Shown here piece by piece: positions 1 to 14,465 of a stretch of 64,000 nt of DNA. The DNA is taken from NCBI GenBank assembly GCA_007922225.1, contig ML679954.1, positions 21,207,743 through 21,271,742 on the forward strand, read 5' to 3'. The stretch is from Emydura subglobosa. Lineage: Eukaryota > Chordata > Testudines > Chelidae. The notes below the pieces were generated by a model. The model was not told the DNA's origin. It saw nothing but the letters and a program-made list of their open reading frames with translations, and ran no database searches. The first letter of the stretch is position 1. The number at the start of each line of letters is the position of its first letter. The position numbers and the translations under genes are program-made.

Positions 1-3000
1 CTGCAGCTCAGCCATTGTTAACCTAACCATAAGAGAAAAATACACTTAAAAGAGATGGACAGTTTGAAAAAAACATCACTTCTGTGCTCCATACAAGCAC
101 AAAAATCAACCCAGGTGGTATGGCTTGCAGAACTGGGCCTAGCTGACTATTCAGGAAAACACTGAAACTGACAACACACAAAATGCTATCAAATGTACAA
201 AGTAAATTAAAAAAGACAAATATTATTTCCCGCTAACTTCTTTCAATTGTTGTAATTCAAGTTGTTATTTTTAACTGTATTTTAAAGGGTCTCTAGTCTT
301 TTCCCCATTGGGATCCACAGCAGCACAGGAGTCAACTCATGTGGAGTAGGTACAGGAGCCTGACATTAGTGATTCAGGCTCTCTTTTGCTGAAAGGCCTT
401 TACAAACATTAAGGAAGCAGAAAAACTCCCTTATGCATTTTTTTTAAATTAGGGAATTTTTTTAAAATAGTTTTAGGGAATAGTATTTAAAGGGTCATCT
501 ACCTAAAACTGAATTTTTTTTTAAACTAGTCAATTTGTAAATTAGTCAAGTTTACAGCATCCCTTTAAATCTAAATTTGACTTAATCAAAAAAGGATCCA
601 AGTAGTCTAGAGAACCTCTAAAGGAAGAGTGGTTAGGAAAAAAAATATTCAAAATAGTAGGCAAATAGTTGATATCCTTTTCACTATTTTCTCTAATTTT
701 TCTTCTGTGAACTATTTTTCATAGTGAGAGGAATGCATGAAATTTTAATTTGGAGAGACATACTCTAATAGCAGTTACTCATACCAGGATGTGTATCAGT
801 AGACTTACCGGTAAACCTTTCAGGCGGTTGAAGTCACTTGGTCTTCAGGTTGTTGGGTTTTTTGGTATATTCCCTTCCCACTGGAATCATTGATTACAGA
901 CACAAAACTGGGATAGTTAGCCCTAAAAGTATATCTTAAAATAAAAAATGGATTCTGAAAAATTTTATATAAAATAATTAGTTACCACTATTTTTAAAAA
1001 TAGTGTATATAAGTTACTACTACCATAAGAAATACTTTGAGGTATAAACATAGATGGAACATCAAGAATGGATGCTGTGTACTTATAGCTACTTTTACTT
1101 ACCTTGAGATACCAACCCAGGATGTTGAAAGAAAGTGAGCTGGGAGTGAGGTGGCATAATTATTGACCTGTATAGGTAAATTCATTAGGATACTGTGGGA
1201 CAGTAGTGTACATAGAGAAATCTTTACTTGGATGCTCCTAATATTCTTGAGAACCCATCTCCCAGTATTACTAGTAATGGATTGATGACTTATTTCTTGT
1301 ATGTGTACACAATATGCAATACTAATTGTATTCATGACATGAAATGTTCACAGCATTTTCTTTGGCTGATGGACTGAGAACAAGAGCCCTGACTTGTATG
1401 ATTACCCAGTTAAATAATAATTTGATGGTCACCTCATTATGGAACATGTTGTATAAAACTACAATACATCTGTTCTGGAATTTTAGAGATCGTACAGAAT
1501 TCTCTGTGATCTGTTTATGATGTTGTGATGATTGACTCTGTCAGTAACTAATAAATGGTAAATAAAAAAGTAACCTGTGATATTAAAGTACTACATTAGC
1601 TACATTGTGATTAAATTACAGTAACACCACCAGCTATAAACCTTTATAGAATCTTCTCAACCATGCAGTAATTCTCCTAACTATACTATTATGTAGAGTA
1701 CAAATATTTCTTTGTAAGTCCAAAGCAATACATCAGGGAAGCATTTACTGCTAAAGCTAGATTGAGAGTAAATGCATCTTGGGATGCTATGAATAAAAGC
1801 TCTAGCTTCTCATTACTTTATGACAAGACACAGAAATTCACTTTACTTTTCATTTAAGCTTTTCTGCTCCAGTTTATAGATGTATGCCTTCACGCTTTTA
1901 TTCCCTTCTCGCTTCAGCCGTACGTAATAAATGATTATAAATTTTCACATTTGACCACCTCTCTGCTAGTCTCATGCTTAATGCACAAAGTTAGGAAGCT
2001 GCAGGTAAAAATTTCACAAACACTTTTATTTATGATGTTGTCCTTGGTAACGGAAATTTCAATGTACTGAAATGAAAAGTATGATTAAAGGGATACGACA
2101 TCCTGACAAGGATAGTAGAGGGCAGCCTTCTATTTCCCACTGAAAATATATAATACTTTTTTGACATCAATTTCATAGAGAATAGACATGGGCTAGTCAT
2201 GAAGAGAAAAAAAAGAAACACATTTCCAACTTCAGCGTTGTTGTGCCTTCTTTAATAAAACTTCTCTCAGAAACATTTCACCTGAGTTAATGAGCTTCTG
2301 AGTTGAAAATTATTCAGTCAGAATCATAGCTAATTTCCAGTGAGTGAGAGTGGCAAAATAACATAGAATCAACCAAGGAGAAAAGTGATCTGGGATCTAG
2401 ATGATCAGTTTTCTGTGAAATTAAAAAATAATAAAAAAAAAGATACCCTCCAAGAGAAGCATTCACTTCCTATCATTTATTGTTGTCAGACTTTCTGCCA
2501 TATTTCTACCACAATGGGAATTATTTGCTGGATTATTTGTCTAATTTTTTTTCATTTTATACATCTGTAAAAGTGTCATGCACACCTATAGCACTCTATA
2601 GATAGTAATTAACACGTGAAAAGTAAATGTTCTATTTTGAATTAAATCTGTTTATCATCTATTTATAAAAATTGTTTTTCATACTGTGTTAAAGATGCAG
2701 ATATGTTATGGGGAGAAAACATTGGAACCACTTTAAGTAATCAGAGTTTTAGTTTCCTCTGCATGGAAAATAAGTTATCTAGGATTACAAAACTGAAGTT
2801 AAAACTTTCCTGTTAAAGTTTTAAATCAATAATCCTAATCTAGTATTGACTATCTAAAAATAGGATGCTAGATACATGGTACATATTTTTGTTAGATGAC
2901 TTTATCAATAAAAAATGGCCAACCAGTCATAATAATCACAAAACTCCTCACACCAAAAACATTCTAATCCTGTTTAAGACAGTTTACATATGGAAATAAA

Positions 3001-3713
3001 AGAAATCTGTATTTGATGTTTTATATATACATGGAAATAAAAATTGAATCAGTATATCTCCAAAGAATTAAAAAATTAAAAATATCTTATGCAAATATGT
3101 AATTTTAAAGGAAAATAGGATCAAAGGAACAATGTATTTTTAGTGACCCAACACAATAATGCTGCTATGTCAACTATTAAACTCGTATTTTTGCAGTCAT
3201 GGTCAAAGCTTTTCTACTTGGGATTCTTACTCTTGAGTGGTCTAACAGAACAACTGGATGCATCAGGGAATTGGTAAATGAAATATGGACCTTTTCTTCC
3301 CTACTCCACTATTTCATATCCAGCCCAGACTGGCAGTGACTGAAAGTTGTTACTAATCTGATGGCTCTTCAGAAGTCTACATTAAATAAATTGTTGATCT
3401 GTGTCCAGTTCCCATGTGACATGTGTACACATCACAGTAACCATCCTTCTTACCTAGCATTAACCGGACCCTTTACCAAGAGAGATCAAAGACTTAACTA
3501 TCATTTTGATTGGTCCCTCTAGTTTAGAGCTGAGACCCACTGACAGGACACCAGTGGGAGGCTGGCAGTGCTAGTGCCCACACTGTATCAGTTCTATAGA
3601 TTAAAAAAAAGCCTTCAGAACCTTTCGTCACATTAAAAAAAGATGTATTGAAGAAATCCTTGAGCACAGCATCCACTAGTTTATTATGAAACTAAAAGGT
3701 TGGGTTTTTGGTG

Positions 3714-3730
3714 TTTTTTTTTTTTTTTTT
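3714..3730. repeat. Poly(T) tract
   Basis: A run of 17 T. No LINE or SINE body was recognised next to it. Confidence 0.9.
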
Positions 3731-6639
3731 AAGTGGGCAAAAGAACTTGTTATACTGCAGATGTCCATAGTCATTACATTGTTAGGAAAATATTTCATCA
3801 ATGTATACGCTGAAAATTTTTCAGCCTGTGCATATACTTTAACAACATTACAACCTTCTTCACTAAGGGGAGTTGCAAATACTTTGTGACAGATTCCATT
3901 TGTTGGTTAGCTATCGCAGAACCCTGAAAAACATATTATGTATCATGTCAGTTATAAAAATAACACCACAAATTATAACCAAAACAAAATTACATGGCAA
4001 TTATCATTTGAATGTCTGTTTTAATCCATTTCAGATTTGCTGTTACTCTGTACTACTTTTACACCTAAAAAAAAATCTATATTTTACCATACAATTACAG
4101 GCTACTGTGGTCATTTAAATTATTTTTTTCATAGTCATTGCTATTATAATGCCAGCAATCTACATTGCTGAACATTCTGCATAGTGTCCTCACCATAAGT
4201 GTGTTGCATTCTAAATCCGTTTAACATTTCCAGCCTGAAACTTGACAAGAAGTGCTTAGAGTGGACATGTGGTATCAATTATGGAAACTAAAAGCATACA
4301 GGTTAAAAGTACAACAACAGAGCTCACACTTTCTTTTAACTTGCTAATGTCTCTGACCCCTTTGTACAAAAGTACTTTAATCAACATTATATATATTATA
4401 TTTTTGCCTCACCATTTAACAGGCTGTAAAAAATGTTTGGCTATCAATTATACACATCAAGTTGATATGCTGCAGAACTGAAGGTCATTTAAACTTACAA
4501 TTATAACTGAAAGTTTGGGGAAACCCATATGGGGAGCAAACTAGTTTCGGGTTTTTTTAAAGCAAACAAAGGGGAAACTTAATTAGACTCAACAGAGAGA
4601 GTCCCCTCAGCTGACACTTACGAAAAAGCATTGACATTTGTTCAGTTGAGGCTCCAAGACACTCCACTGTTGTCTCCCACTCTCTCAGATATTCAAGCCT
4701 GGGCCATGCATACATACAAGTGCCAATAAAAAAAAGTCACAATCAAGTGATCATGTTAGATAAATTTGGTCTTGATCATACTTTAGGGCCTAATCCAATG
4801 CTGGAACAATGGTCTGAGTCTGGATCTGGCTGCTGATGGCTGGTATGAGATATGGGTCAATACACATAAGTGCTCTATTTGTAATCATAAAAATGAGATA
4901 ATGTATAAGATGCTAAATCACTGCTTTACATCCCCCTCATCTTATAGAGAAATTGATAGTCCATGTTCTTGAGAATGAGGAGGAGAAATTGTGGCCAGTT
5001 AGAAACTGGGTGTTTGTTCTGAGTGACCATAAACCCTTTTAGAGGTCCCTTCTCTCACTTATGCCAAATTCCTTGGAAATTACTGATAAGTTTAGATTTC
5101 ACTGTTGTTCTGCTGAGGTATTTCAAAGAGGATGTCCTATTTCCTCTGTTCTATGCAAACTCAAATTTCAACTCATGATGAATAGCAAATGATCACAAAT
5201 TATAGAAATCAGACCAAGTGTCAAACTTTGGGGACCAGCACTAAAACCAGACCACTTTCCTTCATCAGAATTGTTTTGATTGCAAGTTAGGAACCTCTCT
5301 TACTATTTTAATTTAAATCCCAGGCCTGAAATTTTTTGTGTACTGTGACTTGGGCAGTAGAGTTAATATGGCCCATTCTGGAACTGGGCATTTGATATTT
5401 TTGCATGGCTGGTGCCTTTTTAATCCAGGATAGATTGCTATGTGTCTGCAGTATCTATTTAGCTTACTTTGGCAGAATGTAACCATCCTGTGCTATTGTT
5501 GCCTTTTCCCCCTTGGATTTGTACCTGTCTTGTCACAATAAATAAATTGTGGCTGAGTGGGGGGGGAGGAGGGAATCACACAGTAATGTCTTCCTTAACA
5601 TTACCTTATGATTTTAGCAGCTCTTTTGCTGGAAACAAGTATGATAATTTTGGCTGGTTCAATAGCTCAGTGATGTGACTTTTAACTCACTCTTTGGGTT
5701 CGACCTGTTGGACAAACAACAGTGAGCTTGGGTGGTTTGTTCATCAGAATTTGAACCTCTGGTGAAGAGCTGAAAACAGCTATTTGTGAGAAACAAAATA
5801 CTCAGATGCATTTTAATTTGGTAAAAGAAAAAGGACACAAACTTAAGAACCGCTGTCTCTTGTACCTCTCTCAAAACTTCTACCCTGGATTAAGCATATG
5901 TCTGAATTATTACAGATGCATTGATCTGACTTCAACCTGAAGTTGCCAACGTTTTATAAGACTGCAATAAAGCTTTCTTTGCATTAACCAGCCAAGCACA
6001 TAAACATTTTAATGAACTGTTTTTACATGGTTCGTTGGATTGCTCCCAGTCTCCTATAATACAAATCACTCCTCTGTCACATTCAGTTTTCGCATACAGC
6101 CTTTACTTTTCAGTTTACAAAATGCAAATTGAATAGCAGTTCTGTGGGAGCTCAGCAAATATTAGGTAACACAAGCAGTGTACGTACTTAATAGGGAAAA
6201 TGACTCTGCAGTCCATCCCATCTCAACTGCACAATTCTAACAATTTAAATCATTGGGTCATACACTGAAAACCTCCAGCATCCACAAGCAGTGCAACAAT
6301 ATGTTTAGAAAAAGGCATGCTTGCTTGTTGTCATCATGCAAGCCATTACAGACCAGTAGGAAATAAGCCTTGGAGAAAATCCGCAGTACACTGAGAAGGC
6401 TTCAGACAATGAGTGACAGTACTGCCATAGAGTGCCTGGGGACCTAAATTACCATTAATCATAGAATAGTCTACCTCCCCAAACAGGTATTTATTTTATA
6501 TTGACCTAGAGGCGGAACTGAATTATTGAAATCAACATCAATGCAGATCAAATCTCTTTGGAATAATTAAATAGCATTAACAACAAGTATTTTGGTATAT
6601 TCTAGTCAACCTTTAAAAAGCAACATGAACAACATTAAA

Positions 6640-7000
6640 TATTTACAGTTATGTTTTCAAATAAGCTTTATGACATATTATGTATTTAAGATTAAAGATT
6701 AGTTCTAACACATGATTTAATAATGAATGCAAATTATAAATGAATATTTAACAAACCATATCACGTTTTATGTCTTAACATATCCTCTGCCATTACTATG
6801 ACTGAATGAGAAATGGCTGTATGATGTATTGTCCTGCTGCCCAGGGCCCTGGGCGTTTTCACCTTGATATGGCCTTTAAAATAAATTAATTTGTTAACAT
6901 TTAAGAACTCTGTGTAACAGCTGACATAAAACATTTATAAGTCTGTTTATGATCTAACCAGCCGTGCACTAATCAGATGATAATTTTTTAAAAATATATA
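6640..7000. promoter_or_regulatory. Candidate conserved non-coding block (unproven)
   Basis: Non-repetitive AT-rich sequence containing ATGCAAAT (POU/octamer) near 6727, several ATTA/TAAT homeodomain cores, AGATTAAAGATTAG, and ACATTTATAAGTCTGTTTAT with ATCTAACCAGCCGTGCAC. The texture resembles developmental enhancers in gene deserts. This is an impression only; conservation cannot be measured here. Confidence 0.2.
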
Positions 7001-9034
7001 TTGGCCAATTGTTCCATGAAAAAGATTTGGAAATGTTTATTTCCAAACTGAGGTTGGGATTAAATGGTACTAATGGTACCATAAAGATGTTATATGGTGT
7101 TAATATAACCTAAGTATTAAAAACATAATGAATTTGCTATTTATGAACCATTAAGTTTTACCTCATCCCTAGAATAAACTTCATACCATTACAGACCTAT
7201 TAATAACTTTTCTCACTCTCTCTTTTTTCTTTTCATCCCTATCCCCCTTCCTTTCTTTCCTCTACATGGTCATAGACACATAAATACATAGATCTATATA
7301 GAGTAGGTACAAATAAACCCACTATTTTAATCTATTTTGTATGTTCAAAAGATAAACAATTACACAGAGGAAATAGCATTAGTAAGAGAGCATATTCCTT
7401 TCACTTAGTTTCATCATTATTAGTTTTTAAATGTACTATCCAGCCCACTCAACTAGATTTATTTTCATTTCATAGATCACCTAAGTGAATGCAAAAAATA
7501 TAGTAAGCTTCCCAGCTTCAGAACTTTGTTGTACTCTATCGTCCAAATCCAAACCACTGTTAGAGGGTAAAATCCCAGTGATTTAAATGGAGATGCATCC
7601 ATTACACTGAGTCTGAGTTTGGCCCCAAGTCTCCAGCAAATTTCTAAAAGAAAAAAAAGACGACAATTCCATTTCTATGCAGTGCTTAAAAGACCAGATC
7701 CAAATAGATTATTGTCCTGATTCAAGAGGCTTCAGATGAGGGTCAGAAAGAGTTAAAATAGAACTGGGTTTCTTTTCCTATACAGGTTGAAAGATTTTAC
7801 ACTCTGCATAATATTTCTTAATTTTTAGTCTCCTAATTGAAAGAAAAAAAATTAAACAGGATTTCCCACTAGCCCCACCCTCTGCCCTTTAAATTCCTCT
7901 TTGTTTCAGTGAACTCGGGAACCAGACTCCCTAGAACAGCAGCTCCCACTCTCCATTCCTGCCATGTTTGATAGCCTCTTTCCCACAGCACTTTATTGCC
8001 TCCTCTTCTCTCATCCTCAATGTTCTGTGCTGTCCTAGCTGTCTACTGTTGTTCCCCTGCTGTATCTCCTCCCACAGCACTGCCCGCTTTAGAGACATTT
8101 CTTTGCAGGGCCACTCCTCCACTCACCATTTGGGTATTGTCCCCATCAACACCACCCCACTCCAATATGGATGCTGTTCTCTTCTGCAGCTCCCCTTTTA
8201 GAGGTGTAGTTGTTGCCAAGTACAGCCTCTTGTCCCGCTCCTTCCCTACTGCTCCCTGGCAATGGCCATAGAGAGTGCAAAAAGCTGTGCTGTGTAGCAC
8301 CATGTAGTGGAGGGGAGAAGGCACAGGGCTTGGGGCAACAGAGAGAAACAGATGTGCCCTACAGGTTAGCAGTGCCTGTCCTAAGGTCAGAGGTCAAACT
8401 CCACAACCCCCTCATCTCTCTGTTTTCCCCAAGGCAGAAAAACTGAGTGTTCTATGGGTGGGTCCCAGAGAAATCCGCAAAATACTTTGGATCATTAAAG
8501 ATCCGCTGGCATTTTGTTTAGAAGCTGGGTTTGTCCCAGCGTCCTTGGCCAAAATTTCCAGCTGGGCACCAGGGAAACAATCCAGCAAGGTCCCAAGCAT
8601 CTTCGCCTCTTATTGAAGTCAATGGGAATTGAAGGCAGCCAGCAGACGGGCTTCTTGGTCCAAGGTTGTGATTGTCACTGAGGATGTGGTAGTGCTCCCA
8701 GCTTTAAATCCCACAGAAGCCCTCAGAGCACAAAATTCCTCAGTGCTAAGTCACAACAGTAATTAGCCTTGGAGGGAGAAATAGGAGGCACTCAGCAGCA
8801 GGCACAATTGAGCCCTAGCACTATCCACTTAGCTGCTACACTGTAGTATCATTGTTTGTACTGAGTTTTGCATTACTTTCAGGGCCTCATCCCAAAGTAA
8901 CATGTTAGGAAAGTAAAACAGAAAGAAAAGGGGGAGAAAAGTGCTTCTGCAGGCTTTCATGGGCATCACTGCATTTCTTAGGCCCCAGTCCTGTAAATAC
9001 TTAAAGTCTGTGAGCAACATTACTCAAGTCAGTA

Positions 9035-9125
9035 GCTCCACTGTGCCAGGGGCTGTACAAACACGTGGAAGACAGTCTCTGCAGGATTGGGGCCAGCACC
9101 CTGTCTTCCTATAGCCCTTATCACA
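9035..9125. repeat. Interspersed repeat fragment (GGGGCTGTACAAACAC type)
   Basis: Reads ACTGTGCCAGGGGCTGTACA and AACACGTGGAAGACAGTCTC, which resembles the GCTGTACAAACACAGAACAAA segment frequent in turtle SINE tails. A GTCCTGTAAATACTT motif upstream may belong to a neighbouring palindromic repeat. Confidence 0.45.
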
Positions 9126-10049
9126 ATGAAACTCCAAATATGATTAGAGACACTGATTGCAGCTGTCATGTTCTGATTGGAGAAACGTCAACAGAAAAAT
9201 TTCAGCTGAATATGCAGTTCTGCTGAAATAAGCACTTTGTGAAACTGAGCTGATTTTGCCAAAATTTGATTTTAGACAAAAATGGGGGGGAAGTTCTGAC
9301 AATGTCAAAATGTCTTGTTTCAACACTTTTGGAACCAAATGTTATGTGTTTCTGTTTTGAAATGAGTTTTCATTTTGAAATTTTTAATGTTGTATTATAA
9401 TGCAAGATAAAATCAAAATAAAAAATTAAATGTTCGACCAACTTGAAACAAATGGAGAATTTCAGTGTTCTCTTGGTATTGCAATTCAGAACTGAGCTAC
9501 ATTTTGTAAATCTTTAAATGCTTTGCAAAACAGAACTTCTGTCCTCTGCACAGCTCGATTCATAGCCCAACATGCTTCTGTTGCAGATCTCAGTCCTGTA
9601 ACTGTAGCATCAAATTAATCTCTCCCACATTTCTTCCCCCATACACTCAATCTTCCTCAAACCAATTTCACATTAGGATATTTTCCACTTCGCTCTGAAT
9701 GTTGACTTTAGAGCTGGTTTCTTTTGCCTTGCTCAGACACAGACTCTCCTCCGCTTGAAGATGGTAACAGTGAGATGGCACATTTAGTTCATCCCTGCCT
9801 TCAGTCACAAGTTACAATCATGCCAATGCACAGTACCTTTCAACTGCCTTTGGTGGAGCTACTTCTTTATCAAACTCATAAGATGGAGGAATATGATGAA
9901 CATTGTAAATTAACACGAGGCGGAGAGTTACGAAAATGAGTAATACAGTCAATAAACTGGCTTGACAGTCCAGGACACTAATTGGTTCTTTTGCTTGTAA
10001 CTCATTATAATCTTTAAGCAGAAACACATTTTGTGGGATTTGGGGTGGG

Positions 10050-10076
<27 letters not shown>
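10050..10076. repeat. Poly(T) tract, 27 nt
   Basis: The longest homopolymer in the window, preceded by GGGGTGGG. A minus-strand poly(A) tail of a retrocopy is possible, but no gene-derived body is evident on its right. Confidence 0.9.
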
Positions 10077-10083
<7 letters not shown>

Positions 10084-10164
10084 TGTTTTTGTTTATTCTG
10101 TTTGAAAACTAGTTAATTGACATAGTCTGCTCTGTCTGGCTGAATGGCAGTTTTATTATTTCTC

Positions 10165-10245
10165 TGGTGCCATAGATGTGCGTAGCACTTTACAAACACA
10201 TTTTAAACAAAACAAAAAAAAAGGATAGGTCGCTGCCCCAGCTTA
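10165..10245. repeat. Interspersed repeat fragment (SINE tail type)
   Basis: GTGCGTAGCACTTTACAAAC followed by an A-rich tract and GGTCGCTGCCCCAGCTTA resembles the same SINE tail as at 9.05 kb. Confidence 0.4.
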
Positions 10246-10504
10246 GGTGACCAGTATTTTCAGACACACTGGTAAGTCTTAACAAAAAATAAACAAGACA
10301 AAAATGCAGAAAAAGGAGCTACGTAAGATTTGTTCCTCATATGTTTTGTTCTTTCTGATGATGCACATCTGCTATGGAAGATGCATGGACTAATCACCAC
10401 CACCAGCATCGGTCACTCCATAGAGCGGTGCTGCAACAGTGGCAAGAGCGGCTTCTGAAAAGTCACCTAGGGAATGAGAAGAGTAACCTATTCACTTTGG
10501 ACCT

Positions 10505-10557
10505 GTTCCAATGGAGTTGTTCCACTGACTTCAATGGGCTTTGGATCAGGCCTATAG
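10505..10557. repeat. Palindromic element fragment
   Basis: CCAATGGAGTTGTTCCACTG and ACTTCAATGGGCTTTGGATC retain the core and one arm ending CAGGCC of the GGCCTGATCC palindromic repeats. Confidence 0.45.
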
Positions 10558-13500
10558 CTTGTGAGGGACCAGCGTACCTGATTGATAGTTTTCCTTCAAA
10601 GATTGGTGCAAAGTCTCATTTTAATTTACGCATCAGTTTTCCTTCCTTATCCTTCAGATTTGAGCTCTGTTAACTAGTTAAAAAGGGAGCACAGGCAAAG
10701 ATAAACCTACCAAATTATGCAAGACTTATTAAAATAATGTGTGCCACTATCTACTTAAGACAAGAACATCAAAGTCAGTTCACCTGTGATGTAAAATGAA
10801 ATTGGAGTCAGGGTTTCTATGAAATGAGTTACAAAGTCATGCTCAGGATGCCACCACCCTGCAATGTGATTTTGGTTACACTCGCTCTTATGGGAATAAG
10901 TAGCTATACCTGTGCCCAAGAAAAAGGATATAAGCAATTTAGATGTAAAATATAGTGTTATTTTAGATCCTAATGATGGGGAAACAATGGACAACGATCA
11001 AACAGCTGCTTCATAAAAGCAACAATGCTCTCAATATTTCCACATGTAACCCTAGGAATGAGGGAAAATAAAAACAATTCCACTCAGAAGTATAGACAAA
11101 GAAGATAACCCTCCCAAAGGAGCCCAGCATGATAAGTAGCCACAGTGAGAATCACTGTGATCAGTCAGAAAGGCAGGAGAGTTATTAGCTTAGCCCTGAA
11201 CCTCCTACTTAATGTGGGGCCAGTGGTGATAGTTAACAGACCCTGGCTAAGGTGACAAGCTTTGGACCTGCTTGAGGAAATCCAATTGAAAAGCAGCCAA
11301 GAGGAACAACAAGCTATAGAAACAGATGTTTCAGCTACCAGGATGTGCACACATTTAACCTGAATATGTAGCAAAAATATTTTCTAAATATAGTGATTTC
11401 ATCTCCTCCTGCAGCACAGATATAGTCAAGTATCATTATCCCCAGCTAAAATACTTCCTTCACGTTTTGAAATATATCTTAAGCCAAGTAGCTGTCTAAG
11501 TGGTAGCTACAGAATAAAGAATTCAGGGCACTCAATTCATTTTCTGAAGATAATTTCAGTGTACAAGCAAAATGAGGCTAAAGTTTAGATCCTGGGAAAA
11601 CATATAAAAGAAAAAACCAACTCAAAGTTAAAATATTTGCTAATATTCATTTAATATAGAGCAAAACATTACATCAGGAAACCTCATTTTCTTTTAACTG
11701 TCAATTCATGTTTAGCAACTACTGCTAATTACATGTACTCTTATCAACAAGCATCTAATCCACTGCAAAAAGGGGACAAAGACTGGCTTGTCAAAGGAAC
11801 TAATTACAGTCGAAGGAGAGTTGTGATAGAAGAAGTGTCATGGTCCTGGATAGTTTTTTGTGCATCTCTGGATTCTAGTCTGTAGAGGAGTGTTCTTAGG
11901 TCCTATGGGATGTTAATATCCTGTATGCAGTATATACATTGGGCTATCTCCTCCTTTAGCTGCATTTCCATAATTCTCATTAATGTTAATAGAAGTTATA
12001 TATGCGCCTAAGGAGGAGAAAATGCCCCACTGTGTTGATTTTTACAACATAAACACTTGTCTGGTCTACATTTCAAGCACAGTCCTTTTTAGGGCATACA
12101 ACAGTCCTAAATGGTTATAATTAAATTTGTCTGTGCTTCTACATTAAAAATAGAATAAATAAAATGTGTACAAGAAAAATTAATGCCACTGACTACGCAT
12201 CATCCTATCTTTGCACACAACAAAGAATAGAGAACAGCAATGTCTTTTACTAACAGCATTTTCTTACAGTGGAATAGAACCCAAGAAATGTACATATGTT
12301 TCTTGTGGGGTCAGAGTAAATCATTTTCTTTCTATCTGTCAATTACTTTGTGTTTTATTGAAAATAATTTAAATGACACCACTTTCTTACACAGCAAAGC
12401 TGAAAATAAAGTGTTGCTAATCTTGGGGACTCAAATATTTTTGAAAAGCAAAATAAAACAAAAAAACACTAAGAGTCCACACCTAATTTTTTTTTTAAAT
12501 CACTTCCAATGGAGGTAAAGGAGTTCAAAAAATTATCCTAATTTTGTTTATATATATTTAAAAAGCTTCTGTATGAGGTCTTTGAAAACAACATTTTCAG
12601 TTGCTTCCCGAAAGTAATACCATGAAGGCAAAATGAGAAGTACATGAAACCAAAACCTTCACTATGGAATCTATCGGGACTGTTTCCCAGGAAAATTGCA
12701 AATAATCAGTGCAGCATGATCATATTATTCCTCTGGTCTATGCAAACTCAAGGGTGGAGTATGTGTCTCTTTTTCCCTTCCTAACTCATTCCCATGAGTT
12801 CTAACTTGTCAAGCCTAAGTTAATGATATCCGTCCTTTTCATGTCATAAGGCAATTTACAAAGTTTAATGAGATATAAATCATTGTCAAATAAAGCTTTG
12901 TGTTATATCCCTTCTTATGAACTAAAATCCAACATTGTTTTCAGTTTCTTTTAAACTGACTGTCTGCTTCTTTTAAACAACCATAAACAATATAGGTTTG
13001 TATGAATTTTAATTTTTGGAACATTTGTAAAAAGAAAAGGCTTTTCAATGCTGCCACGTCTACTTCAAAAGGGACTCAATGACCAAGTGGTCAGCAATTT
13101 ATCTGCTGCTTTCTACATGAAAATAAATATTAATATTTTATTTCAGCCATTTTCAGAAATAACATGTTCTTTAATGTTGTTGTAAAGTCTCCAACATTAA
13201 AATATTTTCTTTAATATCTTATATTAAAATTTGCAGTGAATAAGTCGTCTGCTGCATTAGCATGTAACTTTAGTTTCTTTTCCTCTGTCGGTCCTTCATC
13301 CATTTGAAAATAGATTTTCATTAAGAGGAAGAACCTCTGTTCAAATTTTTTTGCACCTTTAATAATCCTAGTTTTAAAAAGCAAGCTCTCCATACATAAA
13401 GCAGAGTCTAAATCAAAGTAAACCAACTTCTGAGGAATACATACATCATCAAAACAAAAAATAACCAACTTACTGAATATGGGTACTACTACTCAAAGCT

Positions 13501-13994
13501 AAGCATCATTTTCATTTACATTCAGCAACTTTTATAAAGTTCTCAGATAATGAGAAAGAGGATTCAGTGTCTCTTGCTAGAAAGCACTGACTAAAAATGC
13601 CTAACACAGAGTTACCATCTCACTTTGAAGATGGCAGATGTTGAGTTGTTTTTAAGGCCCTGATTCTAAAATTGATTACATGATCCACTGACATAAGGGA
13701 GGCACCCTGCGGGCACAGCTTCTTGCTCACATGCTGTTCATTGCAGGATCACGGTCTTATAGGGTACTTACTGTAGCAGCTCTAAAAAATATCATGCTAA
13801 TCAACAAAAGTTTAGAAAAATGAATTTAAGAAATATTCAACCCCCAAAAAAATTTTAAAACATCTCCGCAAACAGAGGTACTACAAAATTCCTGTTAAAA
13901 TAAATTTTAAAAGTTATGGATCTGAAATAATACACATTTAGAAACCTTTCAAAGTTAAATGTGATTTCCTTACTGGAGAGTAAGAAATAAATCA

Positions 13995-14220
13995 ATAAAT
14001 AGGCACTTGAAATTTAGATAGCACTTTTCTTTTGTAGATCGCAAAGAACTTGACAAAAAGATGGGCAACTCATTATTCACATCTTACATATGGGGAAACA
14101 AAGGCACAGCAAGACTGAAATGATTTACCCAATAAAACAAACAGAACGAATGCCAGGAATAGACTCCAGGTCTCAACTACAGGACTGTGCCCAACTCATT
14201 CAGTCGCACCGCTTCCTACT
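13995..14220 (-). mobile_element. MIR-like CORE-SINE, diverged
   Basis: The plus strand reads ACATATGGGGAAACAAAGGC, ACAGCAAGACTGAAATGATT and GACTCCAGGTCTCAACTA, the reverse complement of a MIR-type SINE. Upstream TTTTGTAGATCGCAAAGAAC fits the SINE tail region. Confidence 0.7.
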
Positions 14221-14448
14221 TTGACCACAGATGCAATGTAGTCTCCTTTTACATACTGGAAACCCCTTATCCGTGTCACTAAAAACTAGACTAAATAAAA
14301 ACACATCTGAAACTAGCTTCCATGGGATGGACAAGATAGACAAATGGGCTACCTTCTAAAAGCTGGCCACAACAAAAATACAAATGCCCAAACAGGCGTT
14401 TCTGCATGCAAACTGATACTTAAATTATAAACTCCTTGGAGAAGCAAC

Positions 14449-14465
14449 TTTTTTTTTTTTTTTTT
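14449..14465. repeat. Poly(T) tract
   Basis: A run of 17 T. A short (AAAT)n stretch lies near 14540-14555. Confidence 0.9.

Larger units (their letters stand above)
1..8999. other. Intergenic AT-rich DNA, no gene seen
   Basis: All open frames are under 100 codons, and none is flanked by convincing splice sites. Apart from a poly(T) tract and the candidate non-coding block at 6.64-7.0 kb, most is unique-looking. A GC-richer patch at 7.9-8.6 kb ends in CTTATTGAAGTCAATGGGAA, a remnant of the palindromic repeat core. Confidence 0.6.
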
